In this document: piece by piece, positions 41,916 through 51,437 of the stretch | Layout of the letters: each line of letters begins with the position of its first letter | How positions within the stretch are numbered: position 1 is the first letter of the stretch | Origin: Lawsonibacter asaccharolyticus | Lineage (GTDB): Bacteria; Bacillota; Clostridia; Oscillospirales; Oscillospiraceae | DNA: 64,000 nucleotides | Direction: 5' to 3' | NCBI GenBank assembly: GCA_003112755.1 | Contig: BFBT01000001.1 | Location: 2,852,001 to 2,916,000, forward strand | The notes under the pieces: model-generated | The model's input: only the letters and a program-made list of their open reading frames with translations | What the model was told of the DNA's origin: nothing | Database searches by the model: none | Made by a program: the position numbers and the translations under genes

Positions 41916-41943
41916 ACCACACCACTTTGGTGTGGGTTTTTTG
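41916..41943 (+). terminator. Terminator of the small gene
   Basis: ACCACACC-ACTTT-GGTGTGG followed by GTTTTTTG. Confidence 0.85.
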
Positions 41944-41959
41944 TTTTCAGCAGACAGAC

Positions 41960-42856
41960 CTATGATATATCCGGACAGAAAAACAGGCTGTCCTGTATCT
42001 GAAATTCTGCCGCAGAAAATCCGGCATCCTGATATGTATCGGTTTTACGGTCATAGATGTGGTAATGAAATACGATGCGGTAACGGCCATCCGGAAAGCC
42101 GTCTCCGTAATGCTGGGGCAGCTGGGATATGGAGGTCCGGCCGCCCGGTTCTAAAGTGTAGGACTCTGCGGTGACACCGTAGTTCAAATCTGTTTTCCAC
42201 GGAACGCCATACCACAGACCATCCAAAAGGACTTCTAGACCCGCGCTGCCGGAATTCCCGTGTAAAAGGGCGTCATTGCTTTGATTGGAGACGCTCCATT
42301 CCAGCGTATGGCCCGCAGGGGAAGAGAGAATCATGGGGACGTCTGCTCTGGGCGTCCCCAGGGAACCCTCCGGCAAAAACCGGCAGTCCCACTGACCTGA
42401 CAGAAGGGCAAGCTCACGAAGGCAGGGGAGAGAGGACATGCCCTCCCTGGTATGGGTGTCAACAGAAAGCTGCTCCCAAAGAGAGGAAAGGTCCAAATCA
42501 GTGGAGAGGACCCGGCCGCTGTTATCGATCCAGAGACCGTCCCATACAACGGCATCAAAGTCTTTGCGGACACCAGCGACAGAGAGACCATACACGGGCT
42601 GGGAAGCATCAGCATGCTGCTGAAGCTGAGCGGGCCGAGCCCCGGCTGTCAAGAGTGTAAAATGAAATTTCAGCATGTCCTGCCATGTATAGATCAATTT
42701 CTGCTGGGTCGTTTCACCGTTGTAGGCAGTAAGAGTGACACTCTGGCCGGACCAAATAAAGGGAAGCGCGAAAAAATGCCTCCAAATCAGAAGACTGGCC
42801 AGCAGGAGCAAGACGATTGCGGAACGAAACCGGCGCGCAGACTGAAAGAACTTCAT
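41960..42856 (-). CDS. Membrane-anchored protein with C-terminal Ig-like domain
   Basis: A 298-residue protein with an N-terminal membrane helix (SAIVLLLLASLLIWRHFFAL) and a largely extracytoplasmic body. The last 110 residues (LEWSVSNQSNDALLHGNSGS, then YTLEPGGRTSISQLP and GRYRIVFHYHIY) resemble bacterial Ig-like domains found in Clostridia surface proteins. The middle part is not recognised. The start at 42856 follows ACGGAGGTG. Its role is unknown. Confidence 0.6.
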   Translation of the reverse strand: MKFFQSARRFRSAIVLLLLASLLIWRHFFALPFIWSGQSVTLTAYNGETTQQKLIYTWQDMLKFHFTLLTAGARPAQLQQHADASQPVYGLSVAGVRKDFDAVVWDGLWIDNSGRVLSTDLDLSSLWEQLSVDTHTREGMSSLPCLRELALLSGQWDCRFLPEGSLGTPRADVPMILSSPAGHTLEWSVSNQSNDALLHGNSGSAGLEVLLDGLWYGVPWKTDLNYGVTAESYTLEPGGRTSISQLPQHYGDGFPDGRYRIVFHYHIYDRKTDTYQDAGFSAAEFQIQDSLFFCPDIS

Positions 42857-42942
42857 GGCAGGCACCTCCGTTTTTGTGTTCTGTCTTATGAGACGATCCA
42901 AAAACAAAAAAGTTCCATAGAAGGCGGGGAGGTCCGTCAGGG

Positions 42943-42976
42943 CATCTCCCCGGGCCCAAACGGGCCCGGGGAGATG
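42943..42976. terminator. Hairpin after carB
   Basis: CATCTCCCCGGGCCC pairs perfectly with GGGCCCGGGGAGATG, 4 bp beyond the carB stop. There is no clear T-run, so it may stabilise the 3' end as much as terminate. Confidence 0.6.
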
Positions 42977-42980
42977 ATGG

Positions 42981-45900
42981 TCAGATCTGCGTGATGTCGA
43001 TGGGGGTAAGATCCTCGCTGCGGCTCTGCTGGCGGACAGTGAGGATGGCCCGGGCGGTGTCGATGGCGGTGATGCAGCCCACGGAGTGCTCCACCGCAGA
43101 GCGGCGGATGCGGAAGCCGTCGGTGTCGTGCTTGCGGCCCTTGGTGGGAGTGTTGATGATCAGGTCCACGGTGCCGGAGGCGATCATATCCAGAATGTTG
43201 GGGTGGGCCTGAGAGACGCGGTTGACCCGCTTGCACTCGATGCCCGCCTCCTGGAGCACGTCGCAGGTGCCGGAGGTGGCAAAGAGCTCGATGCCCATCT
43301 CCTCAAAGCCCCGGGCGATGCCCACGATCTCCTGTTTGTCCTCGTCCTTGACAGTGATGATGATACGGCCGCCACGCTTGGGCGCCTTCAGACCGGCCCC
43401 CTTGAAGGCCTTCAGCAGGGCCTGAGGGAAGGTCTCGGCCAGGCCCAGCACCTCGCCGGTGGACTTCATCTCCGGGCCCAGGCCGGTGTCCACGTCAGTG
43501 AGCTTTTCAAAGGAGAAAACCGGGGCTTTGACGGCGTAGTAGTCGGCTTCCCTGTAGATGCCGGTGCCGTACTCCAGGTCCTTCAGCTTCTGGCCCAGCA
43601 TCACTTTAGTGGCCAGATCGATGATGGGCACGCCGGTGACCTTGGAGATATAGGGGATGGTGCGGGAGGAGCGGGGATTGACCTCGATAACATAGATGTC
43701 GTCGTTATAGAGGATGTACTGGGCGTTGATCAGTCCAATGACGCCCAAGTGCTTGGCCATGTTCTTGGTGTGCTTCAGGATCAGCTCCCGATGCTTGTCC
43801 TCCAGGTGGAGGGGGGGATAGACCGCGATGGAGTCGCCGGAGTGGACGCCGGCCCGCTCCACATGCTCCATGATGCCGGGGATGAGGATGTCCTCCCCAT
43901 CGAACACGCCGTCCACCTCCAGCTCCCGGCCCATAAGGTACTTGTCGATGAGAATGGGATGCTCCTGAACGGTCAGGTTGATGATCCGCATGAACTCCTC
44001 GATGTTCCGGTCGGAGTAGGCGATCTCCATCCCCTGCCCGCCCAGTACGTAGGAGGGCCGGACCAGCACAGGGTAGCCCAGCTCATTGGCCGCCTGAAGG
44101 GCCTCCTGGGTGGTAAAGACGGTGCGGCCCTTGGCCCGGGGGATGGCGCACTTCTCCAAAATCTCGTCAAAACGCTCCCGGTCCTCGGCGGCGTCCACGC
44201 CGTCGGCAGAGGTGCCCAGGATCTGCACCCCCATCTCAGTCAGCGCCTTGGCCAGCTTGATGGCGGTCTGTCCGCCGAACTGGACCACGGCGCCCCAGGG
44301 CTTCTCCAGCTCCACGATGTTCTGCACATCCTCGGCGGTCAGCGGCTCGAAGTACAGCTTGTCCGCCACATCGAAGTCAGTGGAGACGGTCTCGGGGTTG
44401 TTGTTGATGATGATGGTCTCATAGCCCATGCGGCGGAAGGCCCACACAGAGTGGACAGAGCAGTAGTCGAATTCGATGCCCTGGCCGATGCGGATGGGGC
44501 CGGAGCCCAGCACCAGCACCTTCTTCTTGCCGGAGCCGTTGTCCACCGCCTCGTTCTCTCCGTCATAGGTGGAGTAGTAATAGGGGGTCTCGGCGTCGAA
44601 CTCGGCGGCGCAGGTGTCCACCATCTTGAAGGAGGGGATGATGCCGTACCGCTCCCGCAGGGCCTTCACCTGGGCCTGGGTCATGCCGCACAAGGTGCCG
44701 ATATAGCTGTCGGCGAAGCACATCTCCTTGGCCCGCTTCAGGGTGTCCATATCGGGCTCACCCTTACAGCGGGACAGCTCGTTCTCCATGTCGATGATCC
44801 GCTGGAAGCCGTCCAGGAACCAGATGTCCATTTTGGTGATGTGGTTGATCTTCTGGGGGGAGAAGCCGCGGCGCAGGGCCTCGGCCACCACAAAGAGACG
44901 CTCGTCGGTGACCTGGACCAGCAGGTCCTCGATCTCGTCGGTGTACAGGCCCTCCAGCTTGTCCAGCTTCAGGGCCCGCACGTTCAGCTCCAGGGAGCGG
45001 ATGGCCTTCATCAGCGCGCCCTCGAAGGAGTTGGCGATGGCCATGACCTCGCCGGTGGCCTTCATCTGAGTGCCCAGGGTACGGCTGGCGGTGGTGAACT
45101 TGTCAAAGGGCAGGCGGGGGATCTTCAGCACGCAGTAGTCGATGGTGGGCTCGAAACAGGCGGTGGTCTTGCCGGTCACCGCGTTGGGGATCTCGTCCAG
45201 GGTGTAGCCCAGGGCCACCTTGGCGGCCACCTTGGCGATGGGGTAGCCAGTGGCCTTGGAGGCCAGGGCAGAAGAGCGGGACACACGGGGATTGACCTCG
45301 ATGACTGCATACTCGAAGGAGTCCGGGTTCAGGGCGAACTGCACGTTGCAGCCGCCCTCGATCTCCAGGGCGGAGATGATGTCCAGGGCGGCGGAGCGGA
45401 GCATCTGGAACTCCCGGTTGGCCAGGGTCTGGGTGGGGGCCACCACGATGGAGTCGCCGGTGTGGACGCCCACGGGATCGATGTTCTCCATGGAGCAGAT
45501 GGTGATGACGTTGCCGGCGGAGTCCCGCATGACCTCGAACTCGATCTCCTTCCAGCCGGCGATGCACCGCTCGATGAGCACCTCGTGGACCCGGGACAGG
45601 TTCAGGCCGCGGTCGCAGATCTCCCGCAGGGAGACCTCGTCGTAGGCGATGCCGCCGCCGGTGCCGCCCAGGGTATAGGCGGGGCGGACGATCACAGGGT
45701 AGCCGATCTCGTTGGTGAAGGAGACGGCATCCTCCACGGTGTTGACCACCTTGGAGGTGACGCAGGGCTGGCCGATGGACTCCATGCAGTCCTTGAAGCC
45801 CTGGCGGTCCTCCGCCTTGTGGATGGAGGCGGGGCTAGTGCCCAGCAGGCGCACGCCGTACTTCTCCAGGGTGCCGTTCTCATACAGCGCCATGGCCAGA

Positions 45901-46190
45901 TTCAGGCCGGTCTGGCCGCCCATGTTGGGCAGAAGGGCGTCAGGGCGCTCCTTCTCAATGATCTGAGTGATGGAGGGCAGGTTCATGGGCTCGATATAGA
46001 CGTGGTCGGCGATGTCCTTATCCGTCATGATGGTGGCGGGGTTGGAGTTGATCAGGACGACCTCCAGGCCCTCCTCCTTCAGCGCGCGGCAGGCCTGGGT
46101 GCCGGCATAGTCGAATTCGGCGGCCTGGCCGATGACGATGGGGCCGGAGCCCAGCACCAGGACCTTCTTGATATCGGTGTACTTCGGCAT
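42981..46190 (-). CDS. carB: Carbamoyl phosphate synthase large subunit
   Basis: A 1069-residue enzyme that makes carbamoyl phosphate from bicarbonate, ATP and ammonia for pyrimidine and arginine synthesis. The two homologous ATP-grasp halves begin KVLVLGSGPIVIGQAAEFDY and KVLVLGSGPIRIGQGIEFDY, with GGQTGLN and GGQTAIK loops. The C-terminal allosteric MGS-like domain ends in DLTPIDITQI. The start codon overlaps the carA stop by one base (TAATG). Length is normal. Confidence 0.97.
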   Translation of the reverse strand: MPKYTDIKKVLVLGSGPIVIGQAAEFDYAGTQACRALKEEGLEVVLINSNPATIMTDKDIADHVYIEPMNLPSITQIIEKERPDALLPNMGGQTGLNLAMALYENGTLEKYGVRLLGTSPASIHKAEDRQGFKDCMESIGQPCVTSKVVNTVEDAVSFTNEIGYPVIVRPAYTLGGTGGGIAYDEVSLREICDRGLNLSRVHEVLIERCIAGWKEIEFEVMRDSAGNVITICSMENIDPVGVHTGDSIVVAPTQTLANREFQMLRSAALDIISALEIEGGCNVQFALNPDSFEYAVIEVNPRVSRSSALASKATGYPIAKVAAKVALGYTLDEIPNAVTGKTTACFEPTIDYCVLKIPRLPFDKFTTASRTLGTQMKATGEVMAIANSFEGALMKAIRSLELNVRALKLDKLEGLYTDEIEDLLVQVTDERLFVVAEALRRGFSPQKINHITKMDIWFLDGFQRIIDMENELSRCKGEPDMDTLKRAKEMCFADSYIGTLCGMTQAQVKALRERYGIIPSFKMVDTCAAEFDAETPYYYSTYDGENEAVDNGSGKKKVLVLGSGPIRIGQGIEFDYCSVHSVWAFRRMGYETIIINNNPETVSTDFDVADKLYFEPLTAEDVQNIVELEKPWGAVVQFGGQTAIKLAKALTEMGVQILGTSADGVDAAEDRERFDEILEKCAIPRAKGRTVFTTQEALQAANELGYPVLVRPSYVLGGQGMEIAYSDRNIEEFMRIINLTVQEHPILIDKYLMGRELEVDGVFDGEDILIPGIMEHVERAGVHSGDSIAVYPPLHLEDKHRELILKHTKNMAKHLGVIGLINAQYILYNDDIYVIEVNPRSSRTIPYISKVTGVPIIDLATKVMLGQKLKDLEYGTGIYREADYYAVKAPVFSFEKLTDVDTGLGPEMKSTGEVLGLAETFPQALLKAFKGAGLKAPKRGGRIIITVKDEDKQEIVGIARGFEEMGIELFATSGTCDVLQEAGIECKRVNRVSQAHPNILDMIASGTVDLIINTPTKGRKHDTDGFRIRRSAVEHSVGCITAIDTARAILTVRQQSRSEDLTPIDITQI

Positions 46191-47272
46191 TACTTGGCAC
46201 CTCCCATGGAGTCGATAAAGCGGTTGAAGAGGTATTCCGTATCCTTGGGGCCGGCGTTGGCCTCGGGATGGAACTGAGTGGTAAAGCAGTTGGGGCGCTT
46301 GTACTTCAGTCCCTCGCAGGTGCCGTCGTTGACGTTGATGTGGGATACCTCGGCCACGGCGGGGTCCACCGTGTCAGAGAGGACCATATAGCCGTGGTTC
46401 TGGCTGGTGATGAACACACGTTCCTTCTCCAGGTCACGGACGGGGTGGTTGCCGCCCCGGTGGCCATAGGCCAGCCGGCCTGTCTTGGCGCCGGTGGCCA
46501 GGGCCAGAAGCTGGTGGCCCATGCACACGCCGAAGATGGGGATGGTGCTGTCATAGAGCTTGCGCAGCTCTGCGATGATCTCAGTGTTCTCAGCGGGATC
46601 GCCGGGGCCGTTGGAGAGCATCACGCCGTCAAAGCCGCTGGAGAGCACCTCGCTGGCGGGGGTGTAGGCGGGCAGGGCCACGACCTTACAGCCGCGGCGG
46701 CGCAGGCACTCGATGATGTTCTGCTTCACGCCGTAGTCCATCACGGCCACCAGGTGCGTTTCCTCGCCATAGGCGTCAAACACCTCGGGCTCGGTCCGGG
46801 TCACCCTGCGGATGGTATCTTTCACCTCATAGGAGCGCAGCCGCTCCATGACCTCGGCCACATTAAAATGCTCCGCACAGGTGAGCATACCGTTCATGCT
46901 CCCCTGACTGCGGAGTATTTTCGTCAGTGCCCGGGTATCCACGCCCTGGATGCCGGTAATGTCGTATTGTTTCAGATAGCTGTCCAGTGTGTCCTCACAG
47001 CGGAAATTACTCCCCTGGGGAGACAGATGGCGGACAACAAGGGCCTCCACCCAAGGGCGGCGGGACTCGTTGTCCTCGTGGTTGACGCCGTAATTGCCAA
47101 TGAGGGGATAGGACATCACCACGCCCTGTCCAGCATAGGAGGGGTCGGTCAGGATCTCCTGATAGCCGGTCATGGAGGTGTTGAACACCATCTCACAGAT
47201 CCGGTCGGAGGTGCCGCCGATGCTGGTCCCGGAAAAAACGCTTCCGTTGGCCAGGATCAAAGTCGCTTTCAT
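46190..47272 (-). CDS. carA: Carbamoyl phosphate synthase small subunit
   Basis: A 360-residue glutaminase subunit supplying ammonia to CarB. The amidotransferase nucleophile is in FGVCMGHQLLALATGA and the His-Glu pair in TQFHPEANAGP. The N-terminal ATLILANGSVFSG is typical. The start at 47272 was chosen by homology; its SD (GAGAGA) is modest. A promoter lies about 80 bp upstream. It is the first gene of the carAB operon. Confidence 0.96.
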   Translation of the reverse strand: MKATLILANGSVFSGTSIGGTSDRICEMVFNTSMTGYQEILTDPSYAGQGVVMSYPLIGNYGVNHEDNESRRPWVEALVVRHLSPQGSNFRCEDTLDSYLKQYDITGIQGVDTRALTKILRSQGSMNGMLTCAEHFNVAEVMERLRSYEVKDTIRRVTRTEPEVFDAYGEETHLVAVMDYGVKQNIIECLRRRGCKVVALPAYTPASEVLSSGFDGVMLSNGPGDPAENTEIIAELRKLYDSTIPIFGVCMGHQLLALATGAKTGRLAYGHRGGNHPVRDLEKERVFITSQNHGYMVLSDTVDPAVAEVSHINVNDGTCEGLKYKRPNCFTTQFHPEANAGPKDTEYLFNRFIDSMGGAK

Positions 47273-47353
47273 CAATTCTCTCACACGCCTTCCGTTCCAG
47301 GTTCTCATACGCATTGCTTCAGGAGGGCATGACCCTCCAGTTTGCTTCTTAAT

Positions 47354-47382
47354 ATTTTATCGGAAAACGACCCGCAATGCAA
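47354..47382 (-). promoter_or_regulatory. carAB promoter
   Basis: Minus strand TTGCAT, a 17-bp spacer and TAAAAT. A GGAGGG-TCATG-CCCTCC hairpin lies between it and the start. No PyrR-type attenuator with terminator was seen. Confidence 0.7.
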
Positions 47383-47531
47383 GATGTCGTTTCTCCTTTT
47401 TTCGAAAAAAACACCGGCGGCTTTTGGAGAAAACGCACCGAAGAATTAAAGAATAATAGGGCCGGAGAAGGGCAAGAATGAGAGGGATGGAACGAAGCGC
47501 CCGGCGGGCCGGGGGCGGACAGGAGGAAGCC

Positions 47532-48209
47532 ATGTTCACCGCGCTGATCCGTACCGTGATCCTATACATCCTCATCATCGCCGGGGTGCGGCTGATGGGC
47601 AAGCGCCAGGTGGGGGAGCTGGAGCCCTCTGAGCTGGTGCTCTCCCTGCTCATCGCGGACCTGGCCTCGGTGCCCATGCAGGACCTGGGCATCCCCCTCC
47701 ATGCCGGGGTGGTGCCCATCCTGGCCCTGCTGTCCCTGACCATGATCCTCTCGGTGCTGACCATGAAGAGCATCCGCTTCCGCACCCTGATGTGCGGCCG
47801 GCCCAGCATCGTGGTTCGGGACGGAAAAGTGGACCAGGGGGAGATGCGCCGCAACCGGCTGACGGTGGATGAGCTTCTGGAGGAGCTGCGGGGGCAGGGC
47901 TACACCGATCTGGCTGGGGTGAAATACGGCATCCTGGAGACCAACGGCCGGCTGTCCGTCCTGCCCTACGCCGAGCAGAGGCCGGCCACCGCCCGGCAGC
48001 TGGGGCTGGAGAGCCGGGAGACTGGGCTGCCCGTGGTCATCATCAGCGACGGGCGCATTTTGCAGGACAACCTGAAGCGGCGGGGGCTGGACCTGTCCTG
48101 GCTGGACAAGCAGCTGGCGGAGCACGGGTATCCCGACTTCCGGGACGTGTTCCTGCTGACAGTGGACGAGGCCGGGGGCGTGTATTTCGTCCCCAGGGAG
48201 GGAAAGTAG
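47532..48209 (+). CDS. DUF421 membrane protein (YetF/YdfS-like)
   Basis: A 225-residue protein with three N-terminal membrane helices (ALIRTVILYILIIAGVRLMG and two more) and a cytoplasmic domain containing LTVDELLEELRGQGYTDLAG and LPVVIISDGRILQDNL, typical of DUF421. Family members in Bacillus affect spore or membrane functions, but biochemistry is unknown. The start at 47532 follows AGGAGGAAGC. A DUF4363 gene follows 3 bp later, the common pairing. Confidence 0.88.
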   Translation: MFTALIRTVILYILIIAGVRLMGKRQVGELEPSELVLSLLIADLASVPMQDLGIPLHAGVVPILALLSLTMILSVLTMKSIRFRTLMCGRPSIVVRDGKVDQGEMRRNRLTVDELLEELRGQGYTDLAGVKYGILETNGRLSVLPYAEQRPATARQLGLESRETGLPVVIISDGRILQDNLKRRGLDLSWLDKQLAEHGYPDFRDVFLLTVDEAGGVYFVPREGK

Positions 48210-48212
48210 GGA

Positions 48213-48602
48213 ATGGGAGAGATGAAGCGCCTTTGGGCGGCGGTGGGCATCCTGGCCGCTCTGCTGGCCGCCGCCCTGGGTACCGGCTGGTGGGTGGACG
48301 GACTGACTGCAGATTATGTTTCCCGGCTGGAGCAGGCCCAGGCCATGAGTGAGAGGGGCGACTGGGAGCGGGCTGCCCAGGTGACGGGAGGGGTGTACCG
48401 GAACTGGCAGGAGAGGAGCTTCTGGCTCCATGCCCTGCTGCGACACAGCGACACGGACCAGGTGCTGCTCCTGTTCCGCTCGGTGGAAGAGTACCTGAAG
48501 CTGGAAGAGATGGACCAGTACGCAGCCGCCAACGCCCAGCTCATCGCCCAGCTGGAGCTGCTGGCGGAGATGGAGGACCCCTCTCTGGAAAATGTGCTGT
48601 AA
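48213..48602 (+). CDS. DUF4363-type membrane-anchored protein
   Basis: A 129-residue protein with one N-terminal membrane helix (LWAAVGILAALLAAALGTGW) and a helical extracytoplasmic domain (WERAAQVTGGVYRNWQERSF). It is translationally close to the DUF421 gene and probably works with it. No enzymatic motif is visible. Confidence 0.8.
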   Translation: MGEMKRLWAAVGILAALLAAALGTGWWVDGLTADYVSRLEQAQAMSERGDWERAAQVTGGVYRNWQERSFWLHALLRHSDTDQVLLLFRSVEEYLKLEEMDQYAAANAQLIAQLELLAEMEDPSLENVL

Positions 48603-48650
48603 GAGAGGACCGGCCCGGACATGGCATCCATGTCCGGGCCGGTCTCTTTG
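48603..48650. terminator. Terminator after the DUF421/DUF4363 pair
   Basis: AGAGAGGACCGGCCCGGACA stem pairing with TGTCCGGGCCGGTCTCTTT; T-rich at the 3' end. Confidence 0.88.
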
Positions 48651-48686
48651 CATGACGTGAAGACAAGGGGGCGCTTCTCACGATTT

Positions 48687-50009
48687 TTACGACCGTGCCC
48701 TGCCCCTGCGGGCATAGAGGGCGTAAAATCCAGCGCCCAGGGCCGCGGTGACGGCTTCGGTGAGGGGGAAGGCCAGCCAGACGCCCGTCATGCCCCAGCA
48801 GGCGGCCAGCAGGAAGGCCATGGGGAGGATCAGGAGGAAACCCCGCAGCAGGGAGGTGATATGGGCAGGCAGGGCCCGCTCCACCGAGGTGAAATACATG
48901 GACAGGATGATGTTGAACCCGGCAAAGAGCGCGCCGGTGAAATAGAGCCGCAGGCCCTCTTCGGCGATCTGCTGGAGCCGGGGGTCCCCCTCACTGTTGA
49001 AGATCAGGGCCACCGGTCCGGCAAAGAGGAACAGCAGGAGGTAGAGGGCGGCGGACAGGACCAGGAGGGTGATCAGGGCATAGCGCAGGTACTGGCGGAT
49101 CAGACCGGGACGGTCCTGGCCGTGGGCGGTGCTCACCAGAGGCTGGATGCCCTGAGAGATGCCGGTGTACACGGCGGTGACCACCAGGGAGATGTTGGCG
49201 ATGACGCCGTAGGCCGCCACTCCCGTGTTGCCCTCCAGACCCAGGATGATGCTGTTGAAGGCGATCATGACCACGGCGGAGGACAACTGGGCCAGCAGGG
49301 AGGGCAGGCCCAGGGAGAGGGCAGAGGCTGTGGGGCCGGGGGAGAGAGGGCAGGGGACCAGGCGCAGATCTCCCTTTTTGCGGATACAGTGAGGAAGCAG
49401 GATGAGGATGCCCAGCACGGGGGACATCCCGGTGGCCAGCACCGCACCGAAGATGCCCATCCCCATGGGGAAAATAAAGATGTAGTCCAGCACGATGTTG
49501 GCCAGGCTGCCTGCTGCAGTGGCCAGCATGGACAGCCGGGGGTCCCCGTCGTTGCGGACGAAGCAGAGCAGCACGTCGTTGACGAGGGTGGCGGGGGCGA
49601 AGAGGAGCAGCACCTGGAGATAGGTCCGGGTCATCTCAAACACAGCTTGGTCGGCCCCCAGAAGGACGGTGATCCCATGGGAGCAGAACAGGCCCAGCAG
49701 GAGGAAGGGGATGGAGAAGAGGACGGACAGAAGAAGCATGCCGGTGAACATCCTGGAAGCGCCGCCGGGGTCCCCCCGGCTCTGATGAATGGAGTATTTG
49801 GTGGCCCCGCCCATCCCCAGCATCAGGCCGGTGCCGTGGATGAAGTTGTAGATGGGGATGGCCAGATTCAGGGCGGCCAGCCCGGCAGTGCCCAGGCCCT
49901 GGGCCACGAAGAAAGTGTCGGCCAGGATGTAGCAGGACACCGCGATCATGCCGCAGGAGCTGAGGGCGGAGTAGCGGACAAACTCCCGCAGAGGAGTGGA
50001 CTGTGACAT
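48687..50009 (-). CDS. MATE-family efflux transporter (second)
   Basis: A 440-residue MATE antiporter with twelve helices; the start SQSTPLREFVRYSALSSCGM and the ADTFFVAQGLGTAGLAALN segment are typical of the MATE family. The start at 50009 follows GAGGTG. It is monocistronic, with its own promoter about 150 bp upstream and an unusually long 5' leader. The substrate is unknown. Confidence 0.88.
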   Translation of the reverse strand: MSQSTPLREFVRYSALSSCGMIAVSCYILADTFFVAQGLGTAGLAALNLAIPIYNFIHGTGLMLGMGGATKYSIHQSRGDPGGASRMFTGMLLLSVLFSIPFLLLGLFCSHGITVLLGADQAVFEMTRTYLQVLLLFAPATLVNDVLLCFVRNDGDPRLSMLATAAGSLANIVLDYIFIFPMGMGIFGAVLATGMSPVLGILILLPHCIRKKGDLRLVPCPLSPGPTASALSLGLPSLLAQLSSAVVMIAFNSIILGLEGNTGVAAYGVIANISLVVTAVYTGISQGIQPLVSTAHGQDRPGLIRQYLRYALITLLVLSAALYLLLFLFAGPVALIFNSEGDPRLQQIAEEGLRLYFTGALFAGFNIILSMYFTSVERALPAHITSLLRGFLLILPMAFLLAACWGMTGVWLAFPLTEAVTAALGAGFYALYARRGRARS

Positions 50010-50160
50010 ATTCTGCACCTCTTTCAGTAAGGTCCAGCCCCGGCCGCGCCAGGGCAAAGAAAAAGCGCTGTGATCCCGTATCTTACAAAGGCCTAACGAT
50101 ACAGGAAAACAACGCATGGGGCCCACCCGGCGGTGGACCGTCTATCCAATTTGTACACTT
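50010..50160 (-). other. Long 5' leader of the MATE gene
   Basis: About 145 bases separate the promoter from the start codon. The leader includes a CCTGTATC/GATACGGG hairpin around 50081-50104. It could host RNA-level control, but I do not recognise a riboswitch class. The rest of the gap to 50320 has no gene. Confidence 0.35.
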
Positions 50161-50189
50161 AAGATACCAGAAGAGGGCGGGAATGTCAA
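50161..50189 (-). promoter_or_regulatory. Promoter of the second MATE gene
   Basis: Minus strand TTGACA, a 17-bp spacer and TATCTT. Confidence 0.75.
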
Positions 50190-50320
50190 GGCCCTTCCAG
50201 GAGGAGAAGGGAGCTGGCGGGTTTGGTCTGGACCGATCCCGCCGGAGGAGTCAGGCGCGGGGGGGATGGGGCGGTCTGCCCATCTGGGCAGGGCGGGCTG
50301 GAGAAAGAAAACAGGACTGC

Positions 50321-51412
50321 CTACGGGATAACAGACAAATCGCAGGCGGGGGCGAAGGTGTGCACCGGCTCCTCCCCCCGCAGCAGGCGCAGGCCGCCCA
50401 GGGCCAGGGCCTCCATCTCATTTTCCCCCGGGATGACCACTACCCGGGCCAGGTTGTGGAGGTAGCCGATGACCATGTCGGTGAGCATCTTGGAATAGGC
50501 CAGCCCGCCGGTGAGGATCACTGCGTCGATCAGTTCGGTGAAGCAGCCCAGCAGGGTGCCAACCCCCTTGGCGATCTGGAGGGCCTGGGCCTTGTACACC
50601 AGGGCGGCCCGCTCGTCTCCCGCCTGGATGCGCCTCTCGATCTCCCGGCAGTCGTGGGTGCCCAGCAGGGCGGACATGCCCCCCTCGCCCCGCAGCTTTT
50701 TCAGCATCTCCGCCTTGGTGTATTTGCCGGAGTAGCACAGGTCCACCACATAGAGGGTGTTGGTGCTTCCCGAGCGGTCGGGGGAGAAGGGGCCGGCGTC
50801 ATCGGATACCGAGTCGATGATTCGGCCGTGGCTGTGGGCACTGATACTGATGCCGCCCCCCAGATGGGCTACCACCAGATTCATGTCCTTATAGGCCAGT
50901 CCCCGGCTCTCGGCGTACTTGTGGGCGGTGGCCCGGGCGTTGAGCACATGGCAGAAGCTGGTGCGGGTGACCCCCTTGAAGCCGGTGATCCGGGCCTCGG
51001 GCAGCAGCTCGTCGCTGGTGACGGCGTCATAGATGTAGGCGGGGATGACCAGGGGCCGGGCGAAGGCCAGGGCCATCACGCCTCCCAGGTTGGAGGCGTG
51101 CTCAAAGACCGGATAGTGGAGCAGGCAGTCCACCAGGGCGTCGTTCACCTGGTAGCCCCCGGCCACGATGTTGGGCAGGATGCCGCCTCGGCCCACCACG
51201 GCGGTGAGGGTGGACAGGTCCACCCGCTCCTGGGCCAGCAGGCCCCGGACCAGGGCCACCCGGTAGTCCAGCTGGTCGTTGAGGGTGGGGAAGGGGGCAA
51301 GGTCCTGATTGGAGTGGGGGATGCTCCGGGAAAAGAGAGGCCGGGTGCCGTCATACACCGCCGCCTTGGTGCTGGTGGAGCCGGGGTTCAGGATAAGCAG
51401 CCGTTCCGGCAT
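50321..51412 (-). CDS. buk: Butyrate kinase
   Basis: A 363-residue acetokinase-family enzyme that converts butyryl phosphate and ADP to butyrate and ATP. Motifs include LLILNPGSTSTKAAVYDG, VVAHLGGGISISAHSHG and DAVILTGGLAYSK. The start at 51412 has SD AAGGAGG. It lies 25 bp after ptb on the same strand, giving the classic ptb-buk operon for butyrate formation. Branched-chain acyl phosphates are alternative substrates for this family. Confidence 0.94.
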   Translation of the reverse strand: MPERLLILNPGSTSTKAAVYDGTRPLFSRSIPHSNQDLAPFPTLNDQLDYRVALVRGLLAQERVDLSTLTAVVGRGGILPNIVAGGYQVNDALVDCLLHYPVFEHASNLGGVMALAFARPLVIPAYIYDAVTSDELLPEARITGFKGVTRTSFCHVLNARATAHKYAESRGLAYKDMNLVVAHLGGGISISAHSHGRIIDSVSDDAGPFSPDRSGSTNTLYVVDLCYSGKYTKAEMLKKLRGEGGMSALLGTHDCREIERRIQAGDERAALVYKAQALQIAKGVGTLLGCFTELIDAVILTGGLAYSKMLTDMVIGYLHNLARVVVIPGENEMEALALGGLRLLRGEEPVHTFAPACDLSVIP

Positions 51413-51437
51413 AAGAAACGCCTCCTTTTTGGCAGAA

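Noticed and set aside
42943..42976. Palindrome after carB as an operator
   Set aside because: It lies 3' of the operon, is a perfect GC-rich hairpin and is better explained as a 3'-end structure.
43086..46277. A 1063-residue open frame on the plus strand opposite carB
   Set aside because: It is the GC-rich antisense shadow of carB: low-complexity composition, no family motif, and the minus-strand protein is unambiguous.
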